Positions 16,094 to 24,574 of a DNA stretch of 24,860 nt are shown one piece after another. The notes below the pieces were generated by a model that ran no database searches, had not been told where the DNA came from, and saw only the letters and a list, made by a program, of their open reading frames with translations. The position numbers and the translations under genes were made by a program. Origin of the DNA: HGM04593 sp045630965 (GTDB lineage Bacteria > Bacteroidota > Bacteroidia > Bacteroidales > Bacteroidaceae); assembly GCA_045630965.1 (NCBI GenBank), contig JAZQTU010000020.1:1-24860 (forward strand), written 5' to 3'. Within the stretch, counting starts at the first letter, position 1, and each line of letters begins with the position of its first letter.

Positions 16094-18487
16094 ATGAAAA
16101 AGAATATATTATTTTCGGCAGCGTTGATGTTTTTAAGCATTGCTTCTTCAGCGCAAACAACAATAACATTTGACAGTAACGATTATAAATCAATATCTGT
16201 TTATGATAAGTGGGAAGAGAGCCCATTCCGTACAGGTGTCCTCAGCGGAAATGCTGCAGTAACCGCAAACCCCGATACCTCGGTGGACGAAGTTATGGGC
16301 GTGGCTCCAAATGCAACAAGTAAGGTTTTGGCTCTACAACGTAGCCGTTTCGGTAGTAATACTTTTGGTGTCAGAATAGACCTTAAGGAACCTATCCGTA
16401 TGACAAAGCAGTTGCAGTATATCCACATTATGACCCACCTCAAGGATAAACCTGCTGATAGCCGTTTTATGGTAATCGGTTTGGGTAAACGAATCGAGGA
16501 AAGCTGGAATTGGCAAACCGGTAAAGAGGAGCAGTTCTGGGCTGTTACAAATGTGAATCTCACTCCAAAGGATGGTTGGCAGGATGTTGTGGTTAGCTTC
16601 AAAGGTTTCTCTTATTCAAAAGAGGAAAATGCTAACAGTGGTATCGATATCTACTCATTGGTTCTTGTTCCCGATGTACGCTCTGCTCACGCCGACAATG
16701 CAGACTGGGTTGCATACTTCGATGAGATTGTTATTGATGACAACCCTGACAAACGCTTCTCTACCGACAAGTATGCCCTTACCTATGATAAGGATGCAAC
16801 AACAACCCGTTCAGACCGTTCTCTCAATAGCGTCGGTCTCGTTTCTTCGGGTGTGACATACACATCGGCGACTGCCAGTGGAAAGGTTTATACAGACAAT
16901 ACTCTTGTTAGCGTATTTTCAGCAAAGGCGGGGACTACGGTACAGCCTACATTTAACTACACCGGTGCTTGGATGAGTGCTTATGTGTATGTCGATTGGA
17001 ATAATAACGGTAAATTCGAGTACACTGTGAACAGTAATGGTACACCAGCTGAAGGCAGTGAGATTGTAAGCTACAGCGCGGCACAGATTGGTGATACCTG
17101 GTACAAGAGTGATGGTAAAACAGTTGCTGATGGTAATACAATTGGAAAAGGTGTGCCTGCGTTTACAATCCCTACAAATACACCGGCCGGTCTCTACCGT
17201 ATGCGTTACAAGGTCGATTGGAACAGTATCGACCCGGCCGGCACAAATACTATCATTGCTGATGGTGGTGGATATGTGGATCTTATGCTTGATGTTCATG
17301 GCGATAAAGTGTCAGTGAGTGCTTCACAGCTCAACGGTGATATTGTCTTGGCCTCGGATGAGAGTCCATTGCAGGGCTATCAAACCAATTATGCCGAGCC
17401 GTTGAAGGTTAAGGATGTTCCTGCACCGGGCTTTATACAGAACGGTTTCGACCTCAAGTTTGGTTATAATGTAAATGCATTAGAGCAACTTGACGAGAAC
17501 GGCAATCCTAATTGGATATTGGTCAATGTTCCAAAGTCTGCGATTGCTAATGATGGTACATATACAATTCCTGCCGAATATATACGCGGTGCTCAGGTGG
17601 GTATCAAGGGCGATATGCAGCAGTCTTATACATATACTATTAGTGTTGATGGAGATGTGGAAGGCGGCATTGTGTATGCCGGCAAGGAATACAAGTCGGG
17701 AGAGACAATAGAAGTAACCCAGTTCTTTACAGTTGAAGAGGTTGCTGCAATCAATGTTGAAGGTTATTTTGACAAAATATCGTTGGATGCCAAAAATAAG
17801 GTAATCAAAGTTGAATATAACAAGATTCAAGAGTGCCGTCAGATAAGTTCACTTAGCGAATTGAAGAACAATGCTGTCTATCAAATCAAGGCCAAGAGCG
17901 GTGAGGGTTATCTTGCTTGGAATACAACAATTACTGATACATATCTCAGTTTGCGTGGCTTGACAGTATCTTCTTTTAACAACCTTCCGTCAAATCAGGC
18001 GGTTGTGGATATATACAAGTCGCCTGTTGACCCTTTTGATTTAACCGTCGCTTGGCAGATTATTCAGGAAGATGGGAAATTCTACCTCTTTCAGCCTGCA
18101 AAGCAGGAGTATGTAACCCGTGAAGACCGTGATTATAAGTTCACTGCCAAAAAGACAGCATTGGATAATATACGCGACAATGGCGACGGTACTTTTAGCT
18201 TCCATGCGGGTGGTGGCTATAGTGACAACTCGACACATTTTGCCTGTATTGTAACAAATGAGGCAATGATGGCTGTCCGCAACTGGACATGGGATGACCA
18301 TGGTTCAGTAATGTATATTCTTGAGAATCCTAATATCGACTTGGATAAAATGACTGCAGTGGAAGATGTTGTTGTCGAAGAGAATAAAGCTACTAAGGGA
18401 ATATACAATCTCCTTGGACAAAAATTGGAAGGACCTCTTAACCCCGGTATTGTTATAATAGACGGACGTAAATATCTGATTAAATAA
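16094..18487 (+). CDS. Large secreted GEVED-type protein of unknown function
   Basis: A 797-residue exported protein; I recognise no catalytic site. The signal peptide is MKKNILFSAALMFLSIASSA, cut before Gln21. Residues about 22-215 look like a beta-sandwich, perhaps sugar-binding, ending VAYFDEIVIDDNPDKRF. Residues about 225-400 contain AYVYVDWNNNGKFEY and TIPTNTPAGLYRMRYKVDW, the pattern of the GEVED domain found in Bacteroidetes surface proteins. A later region (about 610-750, YQIKAKSGEGYLAWNTT and following) is ricin-like in feel but not assignable. The tail GIYNLLGQKLEGP...GIVIIDGRKYLIK resembles the short C-terminal motif common on exported Prevotella/Bacteroides proteins. It is co-directional with the fucosidase and probably shares its transcript, suggesting a role in the same glycan use. 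A perfect palindrome follows the stop. Confidence 0.8.
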   Translation: MKKNILFSAALMFLSIASSAQTTITFDSNDYKSISVYDKWEESPFRTGVLSGNAAVTANPDTSVDEVMGVAPNATSKVLALQRSRFGSNTFGVRIDLKEPIRMTKQLQYIHIMTHLKDKPADSRFMVIGLGKRIEESWNWQTGKEEQFWAVTNVNLTPKDGWQDVVVSFKGFSYSKEENANSGIDIYSLVLVPDVRSAHADNADWVAYFDEIVIDDNPDKRFSTDKYALTYDKDATTTRSDRSLNSVGLVSSGVTYTSATASGKVYTDNTLVSVFSAKAGTTVQPTFNYTGAWMSAYVYVDWNNNGKFEYTVNSNGTPAEGSEIVSYSAAQIGDTWYKSDGKTVADGNTIGKGVPAFTIPTNTPAGLYRMRYKVDWNSIDPAGTNTIIADGGGYVDLMLDVHGDKVSVSASQLNGDIVLASDESPLQGYQTNYAEPLKVKDVPAPGFIQNGFDLKFGYNVNALEQLDENGNPNWILVNVPKSAIANDGTYTIPAEYIRGAQVGIKGDMQQSYTYTISVDGDVEGGIVYAGKEYKSGETIEVTQFFTVEEVAAINVEGYFDKISLDAKNKVIKVEYNKIQECRQISSLSELKNNAVYQIKAKSGEGYLAWNTTITDTYLSLRGLTVSSFNNLPSNQAVVDIYKSPVDPFDLTVAWQIIQEDGKFYLFQPAKQEYVTREDRDYKFTAKKTALDNIRDNGDGTFSFHAGGGYSDNSTHFACIVTNEAMMAVRNWTWDDHGSVMYILENPNIDLDKMTAVEDVVVEENKATKGIYNLLGQKLEGPLNPGIVIIDGRKYLIK

Positions 18488-18517
18488 CCTCTTATAAGGT
18501 TGTTGAATAGTATGTAT

Positions 18518-18543
18518 GGTGCGGTCGGAATTCCGACCGCACC
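18518..18543 (+). terminator. Perfect 26-base palindrome, terminator of the fucosidase operon
   Basis: GGTGCGGTCGGAA (18518-18530) is followed directly by its exact complement (18531-18543), then TCTTTTG. The GC-rich stem begins 30 bases after the stop of the secreted protein and has the form of an intrinsic terminator. The innermost bases must open to form a loop. Confidence 0.75.
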
Positions 18544-18689
18544 TCTTTTGTATAATGGCATTTTATGTATTCCGGAACGTTTTCTAATGAACAGTTGAAG
18601 CTTGTTCCATAGTTGTCTTTTTTGTTAACTTTTTTTAATACTTTTCTTTGTTGTATTTTCGGCATTCTTCTCTCTATGTTGGTGTAAAG

Positions 18690-18905
18690 AAGCTAAAGCA
18701 ATTGTACCAGCCTTTGTGTTGCTCAATTAAAAAGTTTTAACCGGTATAAAGTGTTTTTTCTGCTTTTATATTTCACTTTATATTTATGCGGAGTTTGCAG
18801 AATGAAATTTTACATGCGGTGTGTGCTACAGTGGTGGACCTCCGCCTCCAGCATGGTTAAAATTCCACTTTAAGAGTAAACATAAAGGCTGGTTTTCTTT
18901 TTTTT
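18690..18905 (+). ncRNA. Candidate structured RNA upstream of rpoD (6S-like?)
   Basis: No gene fits 18544-18985, but this part folds strongly. ACCAGCCTTTGTGTT (18706-18720) pairs with AACATAAAGGCTGGT (18879-18893) over 15 base pairs with one G-U. After an internal bubble of 12 and 14 bases, AGTTTTAACC (18733-18742) pairs with GGTTAAAATT (18855-18864) over 10. Inside are TATAAAGTG/CACTTTATA (18745-18753 with 18774-18782) and a hairpin with GTGCT/AGCAT (18823-18827 with 18850-18854) and GGTGG/CCGCC (18833-18837 with 18842-18846). The closing helix runs straight into TTTTCTTTTTTTT, as at an intrinsic terminator. TATGTTGG (18675-18682) could be its -7 box, so the 5' end is approximate. A long closing stem plus bubble next to rpoD suggests 6S RNA; this is inference. 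Confidence 0.6.
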
Positions 18906-18928
18906 GAATTTTTTTAACCCCAACTTTA

Positions 18929-18959
18929 TTGCTTTTGCAAAATTTGAGTGTTATATTTG
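18929..18959 (+). promoter_or_regulatory. Promoter of rpoD
   Basis: TATATTTG (18952-18959) matches the -7 consensus TAnnTTTG exactly, and TTG at 18929-18931 lies 20 bases upstream as a partial -33 box. The predicted start near 18966 leaves a leader of about 20 bases before rpoD. It lies downstream of the structured RNA, so the two appear to be separate transcripts. Confidence 0.6.
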
Positions 18960-18985
18960 CAAATTGAAATTGTAGCAGAAATAGA

Positions 18986-19846
18986 ATGAGACAATTAAAG
19001 ATTACAAAAAGTATCACAAACCGCGAAAGCGCATCGCTCGACAAGTACCTACAGGAGATTGGTCGCGAAGAACTCATTACCGTTGAAGAAGAGGTAGAGC
19101 TTGCCCAAAAAATTAGAAAAGGTGACCGTAGAGCGTTGGAAAAATTGACAAGAGCCAATCTGCGTTTTGTCGTTTCAGTAGCTAAACAGTATCAGAATCA
19201 AGGACTCAGTTTGCCCGACCTTATTAACGAGGGTAACCTTGGTCTTATCAAGGCTGCTGAGAAATTTGACGAAACACGTGGTTTCAAGTTTATCAGTTAT
19301 GCTGTTTGGTGGATTAGACAATCAATTCTTCAGGCTCTTGCAGAGCAAGCGAGAATCGTGCGCCTTCCTTTGAACCAGGTTGGTTCGTTGAATAAGATAA
19401 GCAAGGCATTCTCTAAATTCGAACAGGAAAATGAGCGTCGTCCTTCAGCAGAGGAACTTGCAGACCAGTTGGATTTGCCGGTTGACAAAGTTGTTGACTC
19501 ATTGAAGGTTTCGGGAAGACATATTTCTGTTGATGCACCTTTTGTTGATGGTGAGGATAACAGTCTTCTTGACGTACTTGTAAATGACGATTCTCCAATG
19601 GCTGACAATTCGTTGGTGAATGAATCTTTGTCATGTGAGATTAATCGTGCTCTTTCTACATTGACCGATAGAGAAAAGGAGATTATCCAGATGTTCTTCG
19701 GTATCGGCATGCAGGAGATGACACTTGAGGAGATCGGTGACCGTTTTGGCTTGACACGTGAACGTGTTCGTCAGATTAAAGAGAAAGCTATTCGTCGTTT
19801 GAAACAGAATCAGCGAAGCAAATTGCTTAAATCCTATTTGGGATAA
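18986..19846 (+). CDS. rpoD: Primary RNA polymerase sigma factor RpoD/SigA, short Bacteroidetes form
   Basis: Directs RNA polymerase to housekeeping promoters. At 286 residues it has regions 1.2 to 4.2 but lacks region 1.1 and the non-conserved insert, as is usual in Bacteroidetes. Region 1.2 begins near ESASLDKYLQEIG (14-26). Region 2 includes LPDLINEGNLGLIKAAEKFD (76-95) and the -10-binding YAVWWIRQSILQAL (105-118). Region 3 follows from about 130. Region 4.2 with its helix-turn-helix is TLEEIGDRFGLTRERVRQIK (246-265) and onwards. It is a single-gene unit with its own promoter, and a hairpin follows the stop. The unusual TAnnTTTG promoters in this window are of the kind this factor is known to read. 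Confidence 0.97.
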   Translation: MRQLKITKSITNRESASLDKYLQEIGREELITVEEEVELAQKIRKGDRRALEKLTRANLRFVVSVAKQYQNQGLSLPDLINEGNLGLIKAAEKFDETRGFKFISYAVWWIRQSILQALAEQARIVRLPLNQVGSLNKISKAFSKFEQENERRPSAEELADQLDLPVDKVVDSLKVSGRHISVDAPFVDGEDNSLLDVLVNDDSPMADNSLVNESLSCEINRALSTLTDREKEIIQMFFGIGMQEMTLEEIGDRFGLTRERVRQIKEKAIRRLKQNQRSKLLKSYLG

Positions 19847-19865
19847 AATTCGGATTAAATTTTAT

Positions 19866-19892
19866 ACGGGTCATGCTAAAAGCGTGGCCCGT
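19866..19892 (+). terminator. Hairpin terminator after rpoD
   Basis: ACGGGTCATGC (19866-19876) pairs with GCGTGGCCCGT (19882-19892) over 11 base pairs, two of them G-U, around the loop TAAAA. It begins 20 bases after the rpoD stop. The following TGCTTTATA is only moderately T-rich. Confidence 0.7.
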
Positions 19893-19948
19893 TGCTTTAT
19901 ACTTCTGTTAAAAGTTGAATAATAGTTCCTTAAATGACAATATTTTCT

Positions 19949-19956
19949 TAATTTTG
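19949..19956 (+). promoter_or_regulatory. -7 element for the small protein/clostripain unit
   Basis: TAATTTTG fits TAnnTTTG exactly; no clear TTTG lies 19-21 bases upstream. The predicted start near 19963 is 14 bases before the ATG at 19977. Confidence 0.45.
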
Positions 19957-19976
19957 TCGGTGATAATCAATTCTGT

Positions 19977-20372
19977 ATGAAAAAACTTCTATTAATACTA
20001 TTCTTGATATTTACTGCAACTGTAGGGTTTGCGCGAGATAAGAAAGACAAAAAGGTGAAAGAGGTGCCTGTTTACATTTGGGGAGCATCTATTTCTTTCT
20101 CGGACAGTATTGCGTATTTCACTGAAATACAGCAATTTGACAGTGTTGTTCTTGATAACGGTTTTTTGCCATACCGTCAATACTATGCCTATCAGTTGAA
20201 AGACTATATGAATTTCAAGGAGAACATGCCAGGACGTATATCGGTAATATATTTTGACGAGAAACGTAGCAAGCTTGAAAAGAAAGAGACGAAAATTAAG
20301 AAACGTCTTGTCGAGAAAGAAAACACGGCAGTACGTTATCTTGGTGATAAATTCAAGTTTGTAAAACCTTGA
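19977..20372 (+). CDS. Small exported protein of unknown function
   Basis: I do not recognise this 131-residue protein. It has a clear signal peptide (MKKLLLILFLIFTATVGFA, likely cut before Arg20). A very basic stretch rich in Lys and Asp follows (RDKKDKKVKEV), then a compact domain with PVYIWGASISFSDSIAYFTEIQ. It ends in a charged, probably helical segment rich in Lys and Glu (about residues 97-116). No cysteine is present, so it is not a lipoprotein. Its stop is followed after one base by the clostripain-like gene, so the two are translated together; a shared envelope role is an inference. Composition and signal peptide fit a real Bacteroidales gene. Confidence 0.75.
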   Translation: MKKLLLILFLIFTATVGFARDKKDKKVKEVPVYIWGASISFSDSIAYFTEIQQFDSVVLDNGFLPYRQYYAYQLKDYMNFKENMPGRISVIYFDEKRSKLEKKETKIKKRLVEKENTAVRYLGDKFKFVKP

Positions 20373-20373
20373 T

Positions 20374-21633
20374 ATGAGGTCGATACGTAAGATATTACTC
20401 CTTCTCCTTGCATTCATCACACTCTTTACGAGTTGTGATGAATTTCCTGTTTATGTTCCAACTTTGCCGAATATCAAACCTTTCGTCAAGGGTGATACGG
20501 TCTCACGTACGCTTCTTGTCTATATAATGGCAGAGAATAGTATTTCTGATGCCCTTGAAAGTGATTTCAATGAAATCAAGCGTGCTGCATACGAAATTCC
20601 TGAGGATGCGCGTCTGTTTGTCTTTTTTGATAATAGCGATACAATTTCTCTCCCCTCATTGTACCAGTATCATGCATATAATGGCAAACTGGTTGAAAAT
20701 GTTGTATATAGATTTGATGAGGATGTCTGCTCAAGTGATACGGCTACGTTGGGTATTGTGTTTGATGCGATATTCAAGGATTATCCTACAGAGTCGTTTG
20801 ATTTTGTAATGGGTTCGCATGCAAGTGGCTGGATACGACAGCAAAATTCTGCTCCTAACCGTACTATAGGTATTGACAACGGAGTGAATGGTACCAGCAA
20901 TAGTACTACGGCAACGATAGAAATCGAAGAGCTTGCATGTTTGCTGGAATCTTTGCCTGTGAAGGTTGACAGGCTTGTGTTCGATGCTTGTCTTATGCAG
21001 AGTGTTGAGACAGCATATGCTTTACGCAATGTGGCCAATTGGATAATAGGTTCTCCGGCCGAAATACCATCATACGGAGCACCTTATGACAAATTGGTGC
21101 CACTGTTCTTCGATTCAAGTGCCGGTGTAGAAGATATTATGTATGTGTATAAAGCCGATTATGACGAAATGCGCTCCGGAGTTGTGCTTTCAGGTATCAA
21201 GACCTGTTACATGCAGGAACTTGCTGATTCTACAAGCAAATATGTGGTTGAGAAGATGCATGCAGATACTACAAATTACTATATGTCTTGTCTTGCCTAT
21301 GTGCCTGGTGGAGTTTATTCAGGCAAGACCAAATATCCTTCGTATTTCGATATTGTATCCGTAATGAAGAGGGTGCTCACGGTAAAGGAGTATCAGAGTT
21401 GGAGATCCGTTTTTGACAAAGCAGTGCCTTATGTAATGGTTTCAAATACAATTTCCAATACAAAGAGGGTCTGGTCACAGATTGCCAATAAATATGTAGA
21501 AATCACAGGTGAACATTATGGAGCTGTCTCTGCATATATTCCGCAAAACAAGACGCAGAATTCGTATTTTAACGAAATGTTCAAGACTACGGAATGGTAT
21601 AAGGCTGCTGGCTGGGAAATGGCTGGGTGGTGA
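20374..21633 (+). CDS. Clostripain-family (C11) cysteine peptidase lipoprotein
   Basis: A 419-residue lipoprotein: MRSIRKILLLLLAFITLFTSC is a lipoprotein signal with Cys21 as the lipidated residue. CDEF puts acidic residues right after the cysteine, which in Bacteroidetes can favour export to the cell surface. The peptidase core has DFVMGSHASGW (143-152), where His149 is the expected catalytic His, and LVFDACLMQSVETAYALRN (201-219), where Cys206 is the expected nucleophile. GSPAEIPSYGAPYD (226-239) follows, as in other C11 members. Clostripain relatives cut after Arg or Lys and often self-activate; I cannot confirm this here. The gene begins one base after the small exported protein and ends 35 bases from the convergent DUF5686 gene, with no clear terminator between. 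Confidence 0.9.
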   Translation: MRSIRKILLLLLAFITLFTSCDEFPVYVPTLPNIKPFVKGDTVSRTLLVYIMAENSISDALESDFNEIKRAAYEIPEDARLFVFFDNSDTISLPSLYQYHAYNGKLVENVVYRFDEDVCSSDTATLGIVFDAIFKDYPTESFDFVMGSHASGWIRQQNSAPNRTIGIDNGVNGTSNSTTATIEIEELACLLESLPVKVDRLVFDACLMQSVETAYALRNVANWIIGSPAEIPSYGAPYDKLVPLFFDSSAGVEDIMYVYKADYDEMRSGVVLSGIKTCYMQELADSTSKYVVEKMHADTTNYYMSCLAYVPGGVYSGKTKYPSYFDIVSVMKRVLTVKEYQSWRSVFDKAVPYVMVSNTISNTKRVWSQIANKYVEITGEHYGAVSAYIPQNKTQNSYFNEMFKTTEWYKAAGWEMAGW

Positions 21634-21668
21634 TTTCTTGGCAGAATTTGAATGTTATCGGTAGTTTT

Positions 21669-24260
21669 TTAGAACTGTACGTGGAATTCAATTCTTATTC
21701 CCCATTTGCTGATTCCGGGAAGGTCGGTGTAGGTTAGTCTTCTAACGTAATCTACACGCAGAACTTTGAAAATGTTCTCTATTCCGACACTCATCTCCAT
21801 ATATGGCATGTCTGCTCTCAAATAATGGTTCTGATAGTCGTTGTTTTCATATGGTAGCCTGTATAACACTCCTGTATTTAATGGGTCTGGGCAGTTCTTT
21901 TCGCTCAAGTGGCCGAACATTCCGCGGAATGTTATTACCTCGCGCCAATTCAGTTTCTTTACAAAAGGAATTCTGTTAAAGAGCAACCCGTTCATGTGGT
22001 ATGCAAGGTCCCATGATGCGTATTGGTCGGTAAAGAACTCCATTGGGTTCATCACCCAGTATGACTCCTTTTGAATTGTATATGAAAGATTGGTATTAGG
22101 TATTATCAGTAATGGGAAGGGGACCTTGTTCCATACTTTACCAGCTTTTAATATACAGTCGGTGTATCCGAATGCCGAGAACCAGAATCGCTTTTGAAAT
22201 CTGGCTTCAGTGTGGTGGTAATGGAACTCGCTTCCAAGTATATCCTTGAATCCGACTTTATGCGATAGTGTGAATACCGGTTTCTCAGGTAGCAGCGAGC
22301 GTCTGTTCCATTTTGATTGTATAAATTTCTCACCGGGAGCATATCTCAATGTCAATTCAACCTCTGATTGCTTTAGGTCTGTTACAGATGTGATAGTGGT
22401 GGTGCCGTCAGTTGTCTGCGAGCGTTCGAATTTTATAAAACGGCTTGCGATGTCAATGCGGTTTCGGAACGTAAGGTTGTACGAGAAATGATTATGCAGT
22501 TCGTGGGTATATGTGAATTCCGCATTTTTGTAGTAACCAATCTTATTGTCATCTCCACGCTTGAGGCTGAGCACAAAGTTGTCTTTGTTTGTATAAAGGT
22601 AGTCCTGTCCGTATTGATATATGTCATGAACATAACGCAGGCGTAACGAATGGATAGGGAATTCGTTTGCATGTTCTTTCTTTTTCTTGAACGAGTATTC
22701 AAGTTCTCCCATGTATTTCCATTTGTTGTCCTTGCATCCGTAGGCAACATAGAATCTACCCATCAAATGTGGATTCAGATAAGCCGATGTCATGGCTCCG
22801 ACTCTTAAACGCAATCCTTCAAGGCCGTTGTAGCTAAATGTGGTGTTTACCGGACCGTAGAAAACCGGTGGGTTGTATTTGCGTAGTGGAACCCATCCTG
22901 TGAATAGGAATGAAACGCACTTTTCGGTCCAGTAGTACCATGGGTTGGAACGTAATCTTTCCATCATGCTGCCTACGGACTGCTCCTTTTCGCTCACGTT
23001 GCTTATGCGGTTTTCGCTCCAGAACTCCTTGCTCCTTTTCATTGAGTTCTCCTCTTCTACTATAGGCATCGGAGATTTGAGGATTTCTGTAGCTTTTTCA
23101 TCGCTCTCAAACATGTAGTTGGCAAATGAGACATTCCTGTGTGCATAAAATCCATTTGCGGCGTTTATCAATTTGAGTTCGCATATGAGTCTTTCGTTTT
23201 CAAGCATGCGCGTTCCGTCATCAAGCTTGTTGTATGACTGCTTGATGTTCATGTATTCAACGAAATTCATGTTTATGTCATTGGGGACACTTATGTCTAT
23301 CGACTTTATGAAGAGCAATGAATCTGTCGATACATATATGTGTCCTGTAAAACCGAATGATTCGGCATTGAATGGTGCAAATGTCAGGTCTGTGTATTCT
23401 TCGCCGTCAATTTGCACTGTGTCCATAATGTAATAGCGGTAGAAGTTTGGACCAATCTTTGAAAGAGGACTGACAAACTTGCTTCGGAAAATGGATATGT
23501 TGTCCTTGAATATATCCACATCCTTGAATACCTCTTCAAAAAGTCCGTCAATCTCTTCGCTTGTAAATACGTCGTCGATACCGTTTCTGTTACGTGCAAC
23601 GACATGTTTTCTTTCGCGCTCCGGCTCTTTCCTAAAGTAGTCGGTCGCAATTATTTCCCTTGCTGAAACATTTAGTATCGGTTCACCCGAAATCAAAGAT
23701 GTGTCAATATACTCTTGAAGAAATCCTAACTTTTTACCAAAATGGCTGCTCTTTGTAGCATCAAAGTTGTTGAGTGCAATATTGAGTGTCTCATGCCTTT
23801 TTCTGCTGTAGAACGGCTTGTTTTTTATTGAATGTCTATCCCTTTGGTCTATTATTTTCTTTGCTAGTATTACGGCAGGGTTGTCTTTCTTCTTGTACTT
23901 CTCCTTTTTGGGCTTTATCGTAACCTCGCTTAAAGCATAATCTGTAGGTTTCATAAAGATGCTTAAAGGCATCTTTGTCTTCTTTGAAAGTGGAATGTAT
24001 ACCTCTTTGTAACCAATGCTGCTTATTGTAAGTGTGTCGGTTGATGTTGCATAAAATGAAAAGCTTCCATTATTGTCGCTGCTGCACCCGTGGGTGGTGT
24101 TTCTGACTCTTACTGATGTGTAGGGTAGAGCCTCTAAAGTGGAAGCATCGTATATCTTGCCGTATATGCGTACCTTCTCGCTGTTCTCTTGGGACAGGAG
24201 TGTGGCAGGGAGCAGCAATAGCAATGCTGTATATATATATATAATGATGTTGGCTCTCAT
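21669..24260 (-). CDS. DUF5686 outer-membrane protein with carboxypeptidase-regulatory-like domain
   Basis: An 863-residue exported protein. The signal peptide is MRANIIIYIYTALLLLLPATLLSQ. Residues about 29-105 are a CarboxypepD_reg-like beta-sandwich (VRIYGKIYDASTLEALPYTSVRVRN and SIGYKEVYIPL), the module also seen at the front of TonB-dependent receptors. The rest matches DUF5686. Its second half is rich in alternating aromatic strands and ends HVQF with a terminal Phe, consistent with an outer-membrane beta-barrel; no TonB box or plug is seen. Function unknown. An in-frame ATG at 24320 would put 20 residues (MNYTVLVFCNKPQNLRLKKL) before the signal peptide and coincides with the predicted transcription start, so 24260 is preferred. 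Confidence 0.87.
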   Translation of the reverse strand: MRANIIIYIYTALLLLLPATLLSQENSEKVRIYGKIYDASTLEALPYTSVRVRNTTHGCSSDNNGSFSFYATSTDTLTISSIGYKEVYIPLSKKTKMPLSIFMKPTDYALSEVTIKPKKEKYKKKDNPAVILAKKIIDQRDRHSIKNKPFYSRKRHETLNIALNNFDATKSSHFGKKLGFLQEYIDTSLISGEPILNVSAREIIATDYFRKEPERERKHVVARNRNGIDDVFTSEEIDGLFEEVFKDVDIFKDNISIFRSKFVSPLSKIGPNFYRYYIMDTVQIDGEEYTDLTFAPFNAESFGFTGHIYVSTDSLLFIKSIDISVPNDINMNFVEYMNIKQSYNKLDDGTRMLENERLICELKLINAANGFYAHRNVSFANYMFESDEKATEILKSPMPIVEEENSMKRSKEFWSENRISNVSEKEQSVGSMMERLRSNPWYYWTEKCVSFLFTGWVPLRKYNPPVFYGPVNTTFSYNGLEGLRLRVGAMTSAYLNPHLMGRFYVAYGCKDNKWKYMGELEYSFKKKKEHANEFPIHSLRLRYVHDIYQYGQDYLYTNKDNFVLSLKRGDDNKIGYYKNAEFTYTHELHNHFSYNLTFRNRIDIASRFIKFERSQTTDGTTTITSVTDLKQSEVELTLRYAPGEKFIQSKWNRRSLLPEKPVFTLSHKVGFKDILGSEFHYHHTEARFQKRFWFSAFGYTDCILKAGKVWNKVPFPLLIIPNTNLSYTIQKESYWVMNPMEFFTDQYASWDLAYHMNGLLFNRIPFVKKLNWREVITFRGMFGHLSEKNCPDPLNTGVLYRLPYENNDYQNHYLRADMPYMEMSVGIENIFKVLRVDYVRRLTYTDLPGISKWGIRIEFHVQF

Positions 24261-24324
24261 CAGTTTTTTCAATCGCAAGTTTTGCGGTTTGTTACAAAAT
24301 ACAAGTACGGTATAATTCAAACTA

Positions 24325-24332
24325 CAAATTTA
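24325..24332 (-). promoter_or_regulatory. -7 element of the DUF5686 gene
   Basis: Minus-strand TAAATTTG is an exact TAnnTTTG match. The predicted start near 24318 leaves about 57 bases of leader before ATG 24260. The -33 region is only AT-rich. Confidence 0.45.
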
Positions 24333-24574
24333 CATAAATATATCTTTAATATATTAAGGTATGTTGAAATTTTAATTTAATTTATCATTATGTGGTTGTT
24401 TCTTTCAAACTGTTTTTGTGATTTTTTTATTAGTTGTTCCGCTTCTTTTATAATGTTCTTTTTTTTGTTCAATGAATGCTGCATTTTTTAATGTATTTTT
24501 TGTTTTGTAACTTGTTGAAAATTAAAGGTGTTGAAAAAAGTTAAAAAAATAATAAAAATTTATTGCTCTAATAA
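24333..24574. other. AT-rich gene-free spacer upstream of the rRNA operon
   Basis: About 240 bases, very rich in T runs on the plus strand and A runs near 24533-24560. I see no gene or clear hairpin. Its position upstream of the rRNA promoter would fit an UP-element-like or curved-DNA activator region, which is inference. Confidence 0.4.

Noticed and set aside
18821..18905. Idea that the GC-rich element before rpoD is the end of tmRNA or SRP RNA
   Set aside because: No CCA-ending tRNA-like part, no tag-peptide frame and no SRP GGAA/GCAGCC motif; the long-range helices fit a separate closed-stem RNA better.
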